Source of the DNA: Parcubacteria group bacterium Gr01-1014_72 | Lineage (GTDB): Bacteria; Patescibacteriota; Minisyncoccia; Phycocordibacterales; VMFH01 | Assembly: GCA_007375925.1 (NCBI GenBank) | Contig: VMFH01000040.1 | Location: 1 to 5,702, forward strand | DNA length: 5,702 nucleotides | Direction of reading: 5' to 3' | Shown here: positions 1-4,303 of the stretch, piece by piece | How the letters are laid out: every line of letters begins with the position of its first letter | How positions within the stretch are numbered: the first letter of the stretch is position 1 | The notes under the pieces: model-generated | Databases searched by the model: none | What the model was told of the DNA's origin: nothing | Seen by the model: the letters and a program-made list of their open reading frames with translations, nothing else | Program-made: the position numbers and the translations under genes

Positions 1-568
1 GACAACCGACGCCGATATTGCCCAAGAAAAGTCCAAGAAGGAATGCTTTCAGGATATCCTGCTGCTTTTGGATGAAGCCAGGAAAGGCGCCGGTGTAGCT
101 CGGCATCCGGTATTTCACGAGTCCCAGTTCGCCCAAGGCAAAAAGAAAGGCAAAGGCGCCGGCGATGAAGTAAAGCCAGTTTTTGGTAACTTCAAGCGGC
201 GCGCCGAACGTGCCAATGGCGACTTTTCCGAGCGCTGCGGCAAGGACGCCATAGAGGCTTAACGTGATCGCAACCCCGAGTCCGAAAAAGACCGCGATAA
301 AAAAGCCCTTGGCCACTCCCTTACCCATGGAGAGCGGCACAATGACGAAGGCGAGCGGTAAGGTGCACGGAAGCACAATCATGGAAAGCCCCGACGCGAA
401 GGCGAAGACAAACCATCCAAATCCTTCCGGACGCGCGGGCGAGAGGAAGAAAAGCCAGAGGAGCCCGAAAATTATTATCGCCGCAAGCGATAGCGTGCCC
501 ACGACAAGACCGCCACGCGAGTGTCCGCTCTTTTCAACCGATGTCTGCATTGGTGCACTGTCAGTCAT
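1..568 (-). CDS. CcdA/DsbD-like thiol-disulfide transmembrane transporter (partial, C-terminus beyond left edge)
   Basis: The frame is open from the ATG at 566-568 to the window edge, giving 189 residues of a longer protein. After a short polar N-terminus it is almost entirely hydrophobic, with likely membrane helices at about 21-43, 50-78, 84-112, 129-150 and 171-189. Two features point to the CcdA/DsbD transmembrane family: a Cys-Pro signature in an early helix (LPCTLPLAF, Cys68) and a second cysteine after a Gly-rich turn (GNIGVGC, Cys189). In that family a cysteine pair in two helices carries reducing equivalents from cytoplasmic thioredoxin across the membrane. The gene starts 15 bases after the DoxX-like gene and two genes after a CxxC thioredoxin-like gene, so the cluster plausibly forms one electron-transfer path. 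No Shine-Dalgarno site is visible; the start is the first in-frame ATG after the preceding stop. The true substrate cannot be told from this fragment. Confidence 0.82.
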   Translation of the reverse strand, partial: MTDSAPMQTSVEKSGHSRGGLVVGTLSLAAIIIFGLLWLFFLSPARPEGFGWFVFAFASGLSMIVLPCTLPLAFVIVPLSMGKGVAKGFFIAVFFGLGVAITLSLYGVLAAALGKVAIGTFGAPLEVTKNWLYFIAGAFAFLFALGELGLVKYRMPSYTGAFPGFIQKQQDILKAFLLGLFLGNIGVGC

Positions 569-583
569 TAAACAATCATCATA

Positions 584-970
584 TTAATATCTTCTGCCGG
601 CAATGAGGGATAGTGCGAGTGAGGCGCCGATGAGACCAATATCGCGAAATGTAACGGCATCCACGCCAACAAGGAGTGTGATGGCGAGCATCTCAAGAGC
701 GCTTAGGAAGGCGACGATGCGGACAAGCGCGCGGGGCATGAACCAGAGGAGAAACACCGCGGCAAAAATAATTTCAACGATTCCCTGTCCCTTGAGAAAA
801 ATCTCCACGCCGATCGCCTTTGGGATCGCCTCAATAACATCGGGAAGCTGCCTGATAGCCCACGACCACGCGTCCGGATGCCGGACAATGTCAATCCCCG
901 AGTAGAGATACATAACCCCCAGCCCAAGCCGGAGGAGCCATTCGGGAGCGCGCATGCGAATAGTGCTCAT
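584..970 (-). CDS. DoxX-like small integral membrane protein
   Basis: This 128-residue protein has four likely membrane helices at about 11-27, 63-78, 82-102 and 108-124. The N-terminal stretch PEWLLRLGLGVMYLYSGID resembles the first helix of DoxX/DoxD and YphA-type proteins, where a positively charged residue and a Gly-rich helix precede a loop. The size and four-helix layout also fit that family. DoxX-type proteins are linked to quinone or thiol redox chemistry in some organisms, but most members are uncharacterised. It sits 22 bases after the thioredoxin-like gene and 15 bases before the CcdA-like gene on the same strand, so co-transcription is likely and supports a redox role. The ATG at 968-970 is followed by a basic residue cluster (IRMR), suggesting a cytoplasmic N-terminus. 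The family call is by resemblance only. Confidence 0.75.
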   Translation of the reverse strand: MSTIRMRAPEWLLRLGLGVMYLYSGIDIVRHPDAWSWAIRQLPDVIEAIPKAIGVEIFLKGQGIVEIIFAAVFLLWFMPRALVRIVAFLSALEMLAITLLVGVDAVTFRDIGLIGASLALSLIAGRRY

Positions 971-992
971 AGATTTCTTGGTTTCTTAAAAA

Positions 993-1256
993 TTACTGCG
1001 AAAGCTCGCGGAGCTTCGCGAGAAGCTTGTCCTTATTAAATCCTCCCGTTGAGAATAGTTCGCCGTTGATGATGATACCGGGCGAGGCGAAAATGCCATA
1101 CTTTCCCGCCATCTCCATCCCTTCCGGCGTCACAACGCTCACTTCCCTATACTTCACATTCGGAAACTGACTCGCCGTCGCGCTCCAAAACTCCTGAAAC
1201 GCTTTGCAGCTGTGGCACCCGGGCGAGGAAAGCTCCTCAAGGGTAACTTCTTTCAT
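993..1256 (-). CDS. Thioredoxin/glutaredoxin-like CxxC redox protein
   Basis: This is an 87-residue single-domain protein. It has the active-site motif CHSC at residues 14-17 after a first beta strand (MKEVTLEELSSPG), and a likely cis-proline at residue 59 in GIFASPGIIINGE, the usual partner of the CxxC site. The C-terminal part (GGFNKDKLLAKLRELSQ) would be the final helix. The small size fits the glutaredoxin-like, MTH895-type thioredoxin group rather than the roughly 105-residue classical thioredoxin. There is no signal peptide or membrane helix, so it should act in the cytoplasm, where it could reduce the CcdA-like transporter encoded two genes downstream. The frame could extend to an ATG at 1284-1286. 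The ATG at 1254-1256 is preferred because the fold begins there and because a TATAAT -10 box lies inside the longer version. It is probably the first gene of the three-gene cluster. Confidence 0.82.
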   Translation of the reverse strand: MKEVTLEELSSPGCHSCKAFQEFWSATASQFPNVKYREVSVVTPEGMEMAGKYGIFASPGIIINGELFSTGGFNKDKLLAKLRELSQ

Positions 1257-1274
1257 AATGTGTGAATATTGCCA

Positions 1275-1293
1275 ATTATACGCCAAAAATGGC
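1275..1293 (-). promoter_or_regulatory. Candidate promoter for the redox cluster with a possible operator
   Basis: On the minus strand a perfect -10 hexamer TATAAT lies at 1275-1280, about 18 bases before the ATG of the thioredoxin-like gene. The predicted transcript would start near 1267, giving a leader of only about 11 bases with no Shine-Dalgarno site. No good -35 box is visible at the usual spacing. Instead the spacer holds an inverted repeat, GCCA at 1282-1285 and TGGC at 1290-1293, which could be a small protein-binding site. Confidence 0.5.
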
Positions 1294-1341
1294 TTGAAAA
1301 CAGGGGGTTATCCCCACCGTTCCGTGCTTACTCAAAAAAGC

Positions 1342-1370
1342 TTGACTTTACAAGCGAGCGGTGCTATAAT
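1342..1370 (+). promoter_or_regulatory. Strong sigma-70-type promoter with extended -10
   Basis: The -35 box TTGACT (1342-1347, five of six consensus bases) and a perfect TATAAT (1365-1370) are separated by exactly 17 bases. A TGn extension precedes the -10 box (TG at 1362-1363). Transcription should begin around 1376-1378, only two to four bases before the ATG at 1380. This is the clearest promoter in the window, and it faces away from the redox cluster promoter. Confidence 0.85.
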
Positions 1371-1379
1371 AGAAACAGT

Positions 1380-1721
1380 ATGGACATACGCAATTCTTCT
1401 TCTTGCGGAAAACATAACAGATGCGAAATCCGCATTCTGTACACGGGCACCACTGATGTGGTGGAGCAGGCCGAGGCGCTTGAGACGGCACTCGGGCCCT
1501 TGCACGCTGACCTCAAGCGGACTGGCAGAATCCGCCCTGATGAGCGGTTCTCTATCGGGTCCTCCGACGAGGGGCCGACCCTCACCGTCATCACGGTGAA
1601 TGGTGATCCGGACTCAATCCGGACAATTCTTGAGCAGTTCGGATTCCAGATCATTCCGACTGTGCCAGTCGGAACGCGTCCGAAGTTCTATGGAACTTTC
1701 GGACCCACAAAGCGGGGCTAA
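1380..1721 (+). CDS. Small hypothetical protein, 113 residues, probably leaderless mRNA
   Basis: I do not recognise this protein. The first about 15 residues are polar with two cysteines (Cys9, Cys15, spaced C-x5-C). The body then looks like a compact alpha/beta domain: a strand (EIRILYTGT), an acidic helix (VVEQAEALETALGPL), a charged turn, a second strand (PTLTVITVNG), a second helix (PDSIRTILEQFG), a third strand (FQIIPTVPVG) and a basic tail. There is no signal peptide or membrane helix. The frame stays open upstream to 1269, but the promoter at 1342-1370 lies inside that extension, so the ATG at 1380 is chosen. The predicted transcription start falls a few bases before this ATG, implying leaderless translation. 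A terminator follows 15 bases after the TAA, making this a single-gene unit. The balanced alpha/beta pattern and the control signals argue for a real gene. Confidence 0.72.
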   Translation: MDIRNSSSCGKHNRCEIRILYTGTTDVVEQAEALETALGPLHADLKRTGRIRPDERFSIGSSDEGPTLTVITVNGDPDSIRTILEQFGFQIIPTVPVGTRPKFYGTFGPTKRG

Positions 1722-1736
1722 CCCCACTCCTCTCAC

Positions 1737-1772
1737 AAAACACTTTGACTCTCGCAGTTAGGGTGTTTTTTT
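1737..1772 (+). terminator. Intrinsic terminator of the 113-residue gene
   Basis: A 14-base arm at 1737-1750 pairs completely in RNA with 1756-1769, using three G-U wobbles, around a five-base loop CTCGC. The right arm runs into seven consecutive T residues (1766-1772). It lies just after the plus-strand stop codon. In the other direction the left flank offers only four T residues, so termination of minus-strand transcripts would be weaker. Confidence 0.8.
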
Positions 1773-1814
1773 CTTGGCCTGCAAAACAATGAGTCACAAT
1801 TTGGTCGTATAATA

Positions 1815-1833
1815 CCACCATTCTGAATGGTGG
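1815..1833. repeat. Inverted repeat at the 3' end of the tRNA-like locus
   Basis: Nine-base arms (CCACCATTC at 1815-1823 and GAATGGTGG at 1825-1833) flank a single T. The right arm covers the CCA end of the Ile-like tRNA sequence. On the minus strand this could form a hairpin directly after the tRNA locus, as a processing or stop signal, but no T-run follows. The CATTC/GAATG core recalls the larger palindromes in this window. Confidence 0.5.
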
Positions 1834-1903
1834 ACCTAAGGAGAATCGGACTCCTACCTTCCCGCTATCAGCGGGATGTTCTACTAACCTATGCTATGGA
1901 CCT
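1828..1903 (-). pseudogene. tRNA-Ile(GAU)-like sequence with degenerate 5' half
   Basis: The 3' two thirds look like a good tRNA. There is a five-pair anticodon stem (TCCCG/CGGGA at 1872-1876 and 1860-1864) with loop CTGATAG, giving anticodon GAU for isoleucine. A four-base variable region and a five-pair T-stem (AGGAG/CTCCT) follow, then the acceptor strand TAGGTCC, discriminator A and an encoded CCA (1828-1830). Counting back gives an exact 73-base tRNA layout with T8 and A9 at 1896-1895. The 5' side is poor, however: the acceptor strand AGGTCCA makes only five of seven pairs, two of them wobbles; the D-stem GCAT/GAAC makes two of four; and the T-loop has C at position 55. Its first seven bases would also overlap the 3' end of the tRNA-Ala. 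It is either a decayed gene or a very unusual overlapping tRNA; I favour decay. Confidence 0.45.
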
Positions 1904-1967
1904 ACGGGGAGTCGAACCCCGACTTGATCCATGCCATGGATCCGTGATGCCGCTTCACTATAGGCCC
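1897..1967 (-). tRNA. tRNA-Ala (anticodon GGC)
   Basis: This is a complete 71-base cloverleaf. The acceptor stem is GGGCCTA/TAGGTCC with the G3-U70 wobble that identifies alanine tRNAs. Then come T8-A9, a perfect four-pair D-stem GTGA/TCAC with loop AGCGGCA, a five-pair anticodon stem GATCC/GGATC with loop ATGGCAT, a four-base variable region, a five-pair T-stem CGGGG/CCCCG with loop TTCGACT, and discriminator A73. The loop has A32 and U38, as known for bacterial tRNA-Ala(GGC). CCA is not encoded: TAG follows A73. No clear promoter lies directly upstream, so it may be transcribed with neighbouring sequence. It is read in the same direction as the damaged tRNA-like sequences on both sides. Confidence 0.93.
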
Positions 1968-1999
1968 GCACTATTTTGTTTTCATCAACACTTTCACCG

Positions 2000-2092
2000 C
2001 CACGACCTTCCCGCTCCAAGCGGGATGTTCTACCCGCCCGCCATCGCAAGCCTGCTCAGGCGTTGCGGGCAGGCCAGCTTCACTAAGCCCCG
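2000..2092 (-). pseudogene. tRNA-Pro(UGG)-like fragment split in its D-loop and lacking the T-arm
   Basis: Reading the minus strand, 2092 to 2074 gives an acceptor-like CGGGGCT, then TA, then GTGAAGCTGG, which is a tRNA 5' half up to the conserved GG of the D-loop. After a GC-rich hairpin insertion of about 41 bases, the sequence resumes with TAGAACA and a good anticodon arm at 2009-2025: five pairs TCCCG/CGGGA and loop CTTGGAG, anticodon UGG for proline. It then gives AGGTCGTGG and breaks off: there is no TTCGA T-loop and no strand complementary to CGGGGCT. The D-stem halves (GTGA and GAAC) do not match each other beyond two pairs, so the two halves may come from different tRNAs. A functional tRNA is unlikely. 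Confidence 0.5.
2036..2070. repeat. GC-rich hairpin element inside the tRNA-Pro-like sequence
   Basis: Outer arms GCCCGC (2036-2041) and GCGGGC (2065-2070) are perfectly complementary. Inside them the CGC/GCG and GCCT/AGGC segments also pair across small internal mismatches, around the loop GCTC. The element sits just after the conserved GG of a D-loop, as if inserted there. From memory, similar GCCCGC-CATCGC hairpins are frequent in CPR/Parcubacteria genomes, but I cannot verify that here. Confidence 0.6.
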
Positions 2093-2209
2093 AATGGCGC
2101 CATTGTTGCACAAAACGCCTCACTCTGACAGTTTTTCTTGATTGATTACGCTATGACAAAACGCTCGGGCATGCGGGGATAATTGATTTTCCCTCAATTT
2201 TCTTCCCAC
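2093..2209. other. Non-coding stretch between the tRNA-like locus and the first palindrome
   Basis: No convincing gene or RNA was found on either strand. A short inverted repeat AATTGA/TCAATT (2181-2186 and 2194-2199) is the only local structure. This stretch would have to carry the promoter of the minus-strand tRNA locus, but no clear -35/-10 pair was identified. Confidence 0.4.
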
Positions 2210-2249
2210 GCACCCATTCTCAAATTCTTAAGAATTTGAGAATGGGTGC
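2210..2249. repeat. Perfect 40-bp palindrome, copy 1
   Basis: All 20 bases on each side of the centre (2229/2230) are complementary with no spacer. The centre is TTCTTAAGAA and the arms contain CATTCT and AGAATG. It could form a cruciform in DNA or a long hairpin in RNA from either strand. Neither side has a T-run, so it is not a standard intrinsic terminator. It lies downstream of the atp operon. Confidence 0.93.
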
Positions 2250-2317
2250 CGCCACACATCATGAGGCCGTTCATACCTTGCGGCAGAGACCGCGGAGTGT
2301 TTATTCATTTTCCCTAA

Positions 2318-2357
2318 CATAACATTCTAACATTCTGCAGAATGTTAGAATGTTATG
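2318..2357. repeat. Perfect 40-bp palindrome, copy 2
   Basis: Twenty complementary bases lie on each side of the centre (2337/2338), with TTCTGCAGAA at the middle. Each arm holds two ACATTCT-type heptamers eight bases apart. It has the same total length and internal design as copy 1 but different outer bases, so it is related in structure without being a simple duplicate. Its centre is 108 bp from that of copy 1 and 55 bp beyond the epsilon stop codon. No T-run follows on either strand. Confidence 0.93.
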
Positions 2358-2411
2358 AATTTGGGCCGCGCATGCGCCCGCCCCGTGAAGAGTTGCGGTC
2401 GTGGACGGAGA

Positions 2412-2648
2412 CTACCGCACGAGGAGCACAACACGATTTTTCCCCACCTCAAGGTAGCCCCCGGAGACGGGGATCGCGAGCGGCGCCGCGTCCGCGTGCG
2501 CGACACGGACAGTGCCCGTTTTGAGAGCGGTAATGAGAGGGATGTGGCCGTTCAAAATGCCAAGCTCCCCGTCCACGCTCGGCACTTGCACCGCTTCCGC
2601 CTCTCCCTCAAAGAGAGTTTTTTCTAGAGAGTAGATGAATAATTTCAT
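2412..2648 (-). CDS. atpC: F1Fo ATP synthase epsilon subunit, beta-domain-only form
   Basis: This is the epsilon subunit of the ATP synthase central stalk, which binds gamma and the c-ring. At 78 residues it is much shorter than the usual 130-140. It contains the N-terminal beta-sandwich with the family signatures LFEGEAEAVQVPSVDGELGILNGH (roughly residues 12-35, with the conserved GELGI-GH core at 27-35), PLITALKTG and SGGYLEV. It stops with VVLLVR where the C-terminal two-helix domain would normally begin. That missing domain is the inhibitory, ATP-sensing part in other bacteria. Reading past the TAG in any frame gives nothing epsilon-like, so a recent frameshift is unlikely. The gene ends the atp operon, 112 bases after beta, across a repeat-rich spacer. 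The start ATG at 2646-2648 gives the conserved first strand (MKLFIYSLEKTLF) and has no Shine-Dalgarno site. Confidence 0.92.
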   Translation of the reverse strand: MKLFIYSLEKTLFEGEAEAVQVPSVDGELGILNGHIPLITALKTGTVRVAHADAAPLAIPVSGGYLEVGKNRVVLLVR

Positions 2649-2670
2649 TGCAATGATACGAATGAGGTAG

Positions 2671-2756
2671 CGATGCGAATATACGAATTATGCCAATGAT
2701 ACGAATAAATACACTCCCCATTCGTATAATTCGTATTCATTCGTATATTTGCATCG
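2671..2756. repeat. Inverted array of ATACGAAT octamers between atpD and atpC
   Basis: ATACGAAT occurs at 2681-2688 and 2699-2706, with another copy just outside at 2656-2663. Its complement ATTCGTAT occurs at 2720-2727, 2729-2736 and 2739-2746. The outer ends CGATGC (2671-2676) and GCATCG (2751-2756) are exact complements, so the block folds into an imperfect stem of about 36 bases per arm with a short loop near 2707-2719. It fills the spacer just after the beta stop codon and lacks a U-run typical of a terminator. Confidence 0.85.
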
Positions 2757-2760
2757 TGTA

Positions 2761-4170
2761 CTATTTTTTGATTTCATCAATTCCTCCGATCATGTAAAAA
2801 TTCTGCTCCGGCACGCTGTCGTGCTTGCCTTCAATGATTTCCTTGAACCCGCGCACCGTTTCGGCACGCGTGACGAACTTCCCCGTTGTGCCGGTAAACG
2901 CCTCCGCGACAAAGAACGGCTGCGACAGGAAGCGTTGAATCTTGCGCGCGCGATCCACAAGCGTCCGGTCCTCGTGCGAGAGCTCCTCAATGCCGAGAAT
3001 GGAGATGATGTCCTGCAGATCTTTGTACCGCTGGATGACCCGCTGTACCTCGCGCGCCACGCGGTAGTGTTCCTCTCCCACGATATTCAGATCAAGCGCG
3101 GTAGAAATGGAATCAAGCGAGTCAACGGCCGGATAAATGCCAAGCTCGGTAAGCGCGCGCGAGAGGACGATGGTGGAGTCAAGGTGCGCGAAGGTGGTCG
3201 CGGGCGCGGGGTCAGTGATGTCATCAGCCGGCACATAAATTGCCTGTACGGAGGTCACCGAACCCTTCTTCGTAGATGTGATACGCTCCTGCAAACGCCC
3301 CATCTCCTCCGCAAGCGTCGGTTGATATCCGACAGCAGAGGGCATGCGACCAAGAAGCGCAGAGACTTCCGAACCCGCCTGCGTGAAGCGAAAGATGTTG
3401 TCAATAAAAAGAAGCACATCCTTCCCTTCCGTATCGCGCCAGTGCTCCGCCATTGTAAGACCGGAAAGCGCGACGCGGGCGCGAGCACCGGGTACCTCAT
3501 TCATCTGTCCGAAAACGAGTGCGGTCTGCTTCAGTACACCCGACTCTTTCATTTCATTGTATAAGTCATTGCCTTCGCGCGTGCGCTCACCGACACCAGC
3601 AAAGACCGAGTAACCCTTGTGCACCGTGGCAATGTTTCGGATGAGTTCCTGAAGAAGCACCGTCTTGCCGACACCCGCCCCGCCGAACAATCCGACCTTA
3701 CCTCCCTTGATGAACGGACAGATGAGGTCAATCACCTTGATACCGGTCTCAAAAACCTGCACCGCCGTGGATTGAGCTGTGAAGGGCGGCGGATCGCGGT
3801 GGATAGGAGCGGTTGTCCCCGAAACCACAGCCCCACCATCACTCGGCTCGCCAAGAACATTAAACATTCTCCCGAGGACGGATGCACCGACGGGAACGGA
3901 GATGGGTGAGCCCGTGTCAACGACACTTGTGCCGCGCGTTAGCCCCTCTGTTGGCCCCATCGCAATCGCGCGTACACGTCCTCCGCCAAGGTGTTGAGCA
4001 CACTCAAGCACGAGCCGCTTCCCGTTCTGGAGCGCGATGATGAGCGCGTTGTAAATGGGCGGCACAGCGCCCTCAAAAGCCACATCCACAACCGGCCCGA
4101 TGATTTGCACCACATGACCCACTGATAAACCCTGTGACTTTTCTTTTGTTTGTTCGTGTGTGTGCGCCAT
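2761..4170 (-). CDS. atpD: F1Fo ATP synthase beta subunit (catalytic)
   Basis: This is the catalytic nucleotide-binding subunit, 469 residues, full length for the family. An N-terminal beta-barrel (about 15-85) includes VGHVVQIIGPVVDVAF. The central domain has the P-loop GGAGVGKT at 163-170, the catalytic glutamate in GVGERTREGND (Glu195), the Walker B region LLFIDNIFRF (Asp257), the RMPSAVGYQPTLAEEMG signature at 275-291 and the adenine-site tyrosine in LGIYPAVD (Tyr346). The C-terminal domain carries a DELSEED-loop variant, EELSHED, at 395-401. One normally conserved stretch deviates: the usual PAVDPLDSTSR is PAVDSLDSISTAL here (347-359). The catalytic residues are intact, so it should be active. 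It lies between gamma and epsilon in standard operon order. The start ATG at 4168-4170 has no Shine-Dalgarno site and follows a 129-base repeat-rich spacer. Confidence 0.98.
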   Translation of the reverse strand: MAHTHEQTKEKSQGLSVGHVVQIIGPVVDVAFEGAVPPIYNALIIALQNGKRLVLECAQHLGGGRVRAIAMGPTEGLTRGTSVVDTGSPISVPVGASVLGRMFNVLGEPSDGGAVVSGTTAPIHRDPPPFTAQSTAVQVFETGIKVIDLICPFIKGGKVGLFGGAGVGKTVLLQELIRNIATVHKGYSVFAGVGERTREGNDLYNEMKESGVLKQTALVFGQMNEVPGARARVALSGLTMAEHWRDTEGKDVLLFIDNIFRFTQAGSEVSALLGRMPSAVGYQPTLAEEMGRLQERITSTKKGSVTSVQAIYVPADDITDPAPATTFAHLDSTIVLSRALTELGIYPAVDSLDSISTALDLNIVGEEHYRVAREVQRVIQRYKDLQDIISILGIEELSHEDRTLVDRARKIQRFLSQPFFVAEAFTGTTGKFVTRAETVRGFKEIIEGKHDSVPEQNFYMIGGIDEIKK

Positions 4171-4207
4171 AGGTAAGTAAAAAATTTAAAATTAAAATCT
4201 CAAAATG

Positions 4208-4303
4208 TAAAATGACAGTTTAAAATGCAAAATTGTCGGAGACCTTCATTTTCAATTTTGGACTGTCACTTTTAACTTTTCACTTTCAACTTTCAACTTT
4301 TAA
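4208..4303. repeat. Long hairpin plus heptamer tandem array between atpG and atpD
   Basis: An outer stem pairs TAAAATGACAGT (4208-4219) with ACTGTCA and TTTTA (4262-4268 and 4270-4274), leaving one bulged C. An inner stem pairs CAAAATTG (4228-4235) with CAATTTTG (4253-4260). Partly overlapping it, 4269-4303 is five tandem heptamers of the form CTTTYMA, the last of which covers the gamma stop codon. The rest of the spacer toward atpD is AT-rich with AAAATTTAAAATTAAAAT-like low-complexity sequence. No promoter was identified. Confidence 0.75.

Noticed and set aside
264..587. Plus-strand open frame opposite the CcdA-like gene
   Set aside because: It is Lys/Pro/Ser-rich and lies opposite a convincing multi-helix membrane protein, so it is a shadow frame.
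1282..1315. A riboswitch or attenuator in the divergent intergenic region (GGGG-TTAT-CCCC and GCCA/TGGC hairpins)
   Set aside because: The pairings are only four bases each and the predicted leaders are about 3 and 11 bases long, so they lie in promoter DNA rather than in a transcribed leader.
1827..2141. Plus-strand open frame of 104 codons across the tRNA locus
   Set aside because: It runs antisense through a clear tRNA-Ala and tRNA-like repeats; the translation is low in structure and explained by the RNA genes.
2210..2357. The two 40-bp palindromes as a CRISPR array or rho-independent terminators
   Set aside because: There are only two units with different outer bases and no repeat-spacer pattern, and no T-run follows either hairpin on either strand.
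2367..2419. GCGCATGCGC palindrome and TGCGGT/ACCGCA inverted repeat just after atpC as an operon terminator
   Set aside because: The stems are short (five or six pairs), one has a 14-base loop, and no U-run follows on the minus strand.
2749..3564. Long plus-strand open frame of 271 codons opposite atpD
   Set aside because: It is the antisense shadow of the highly conserved beta gene, and its translation is rich in Arg, His and Leu with no recognisable domain.
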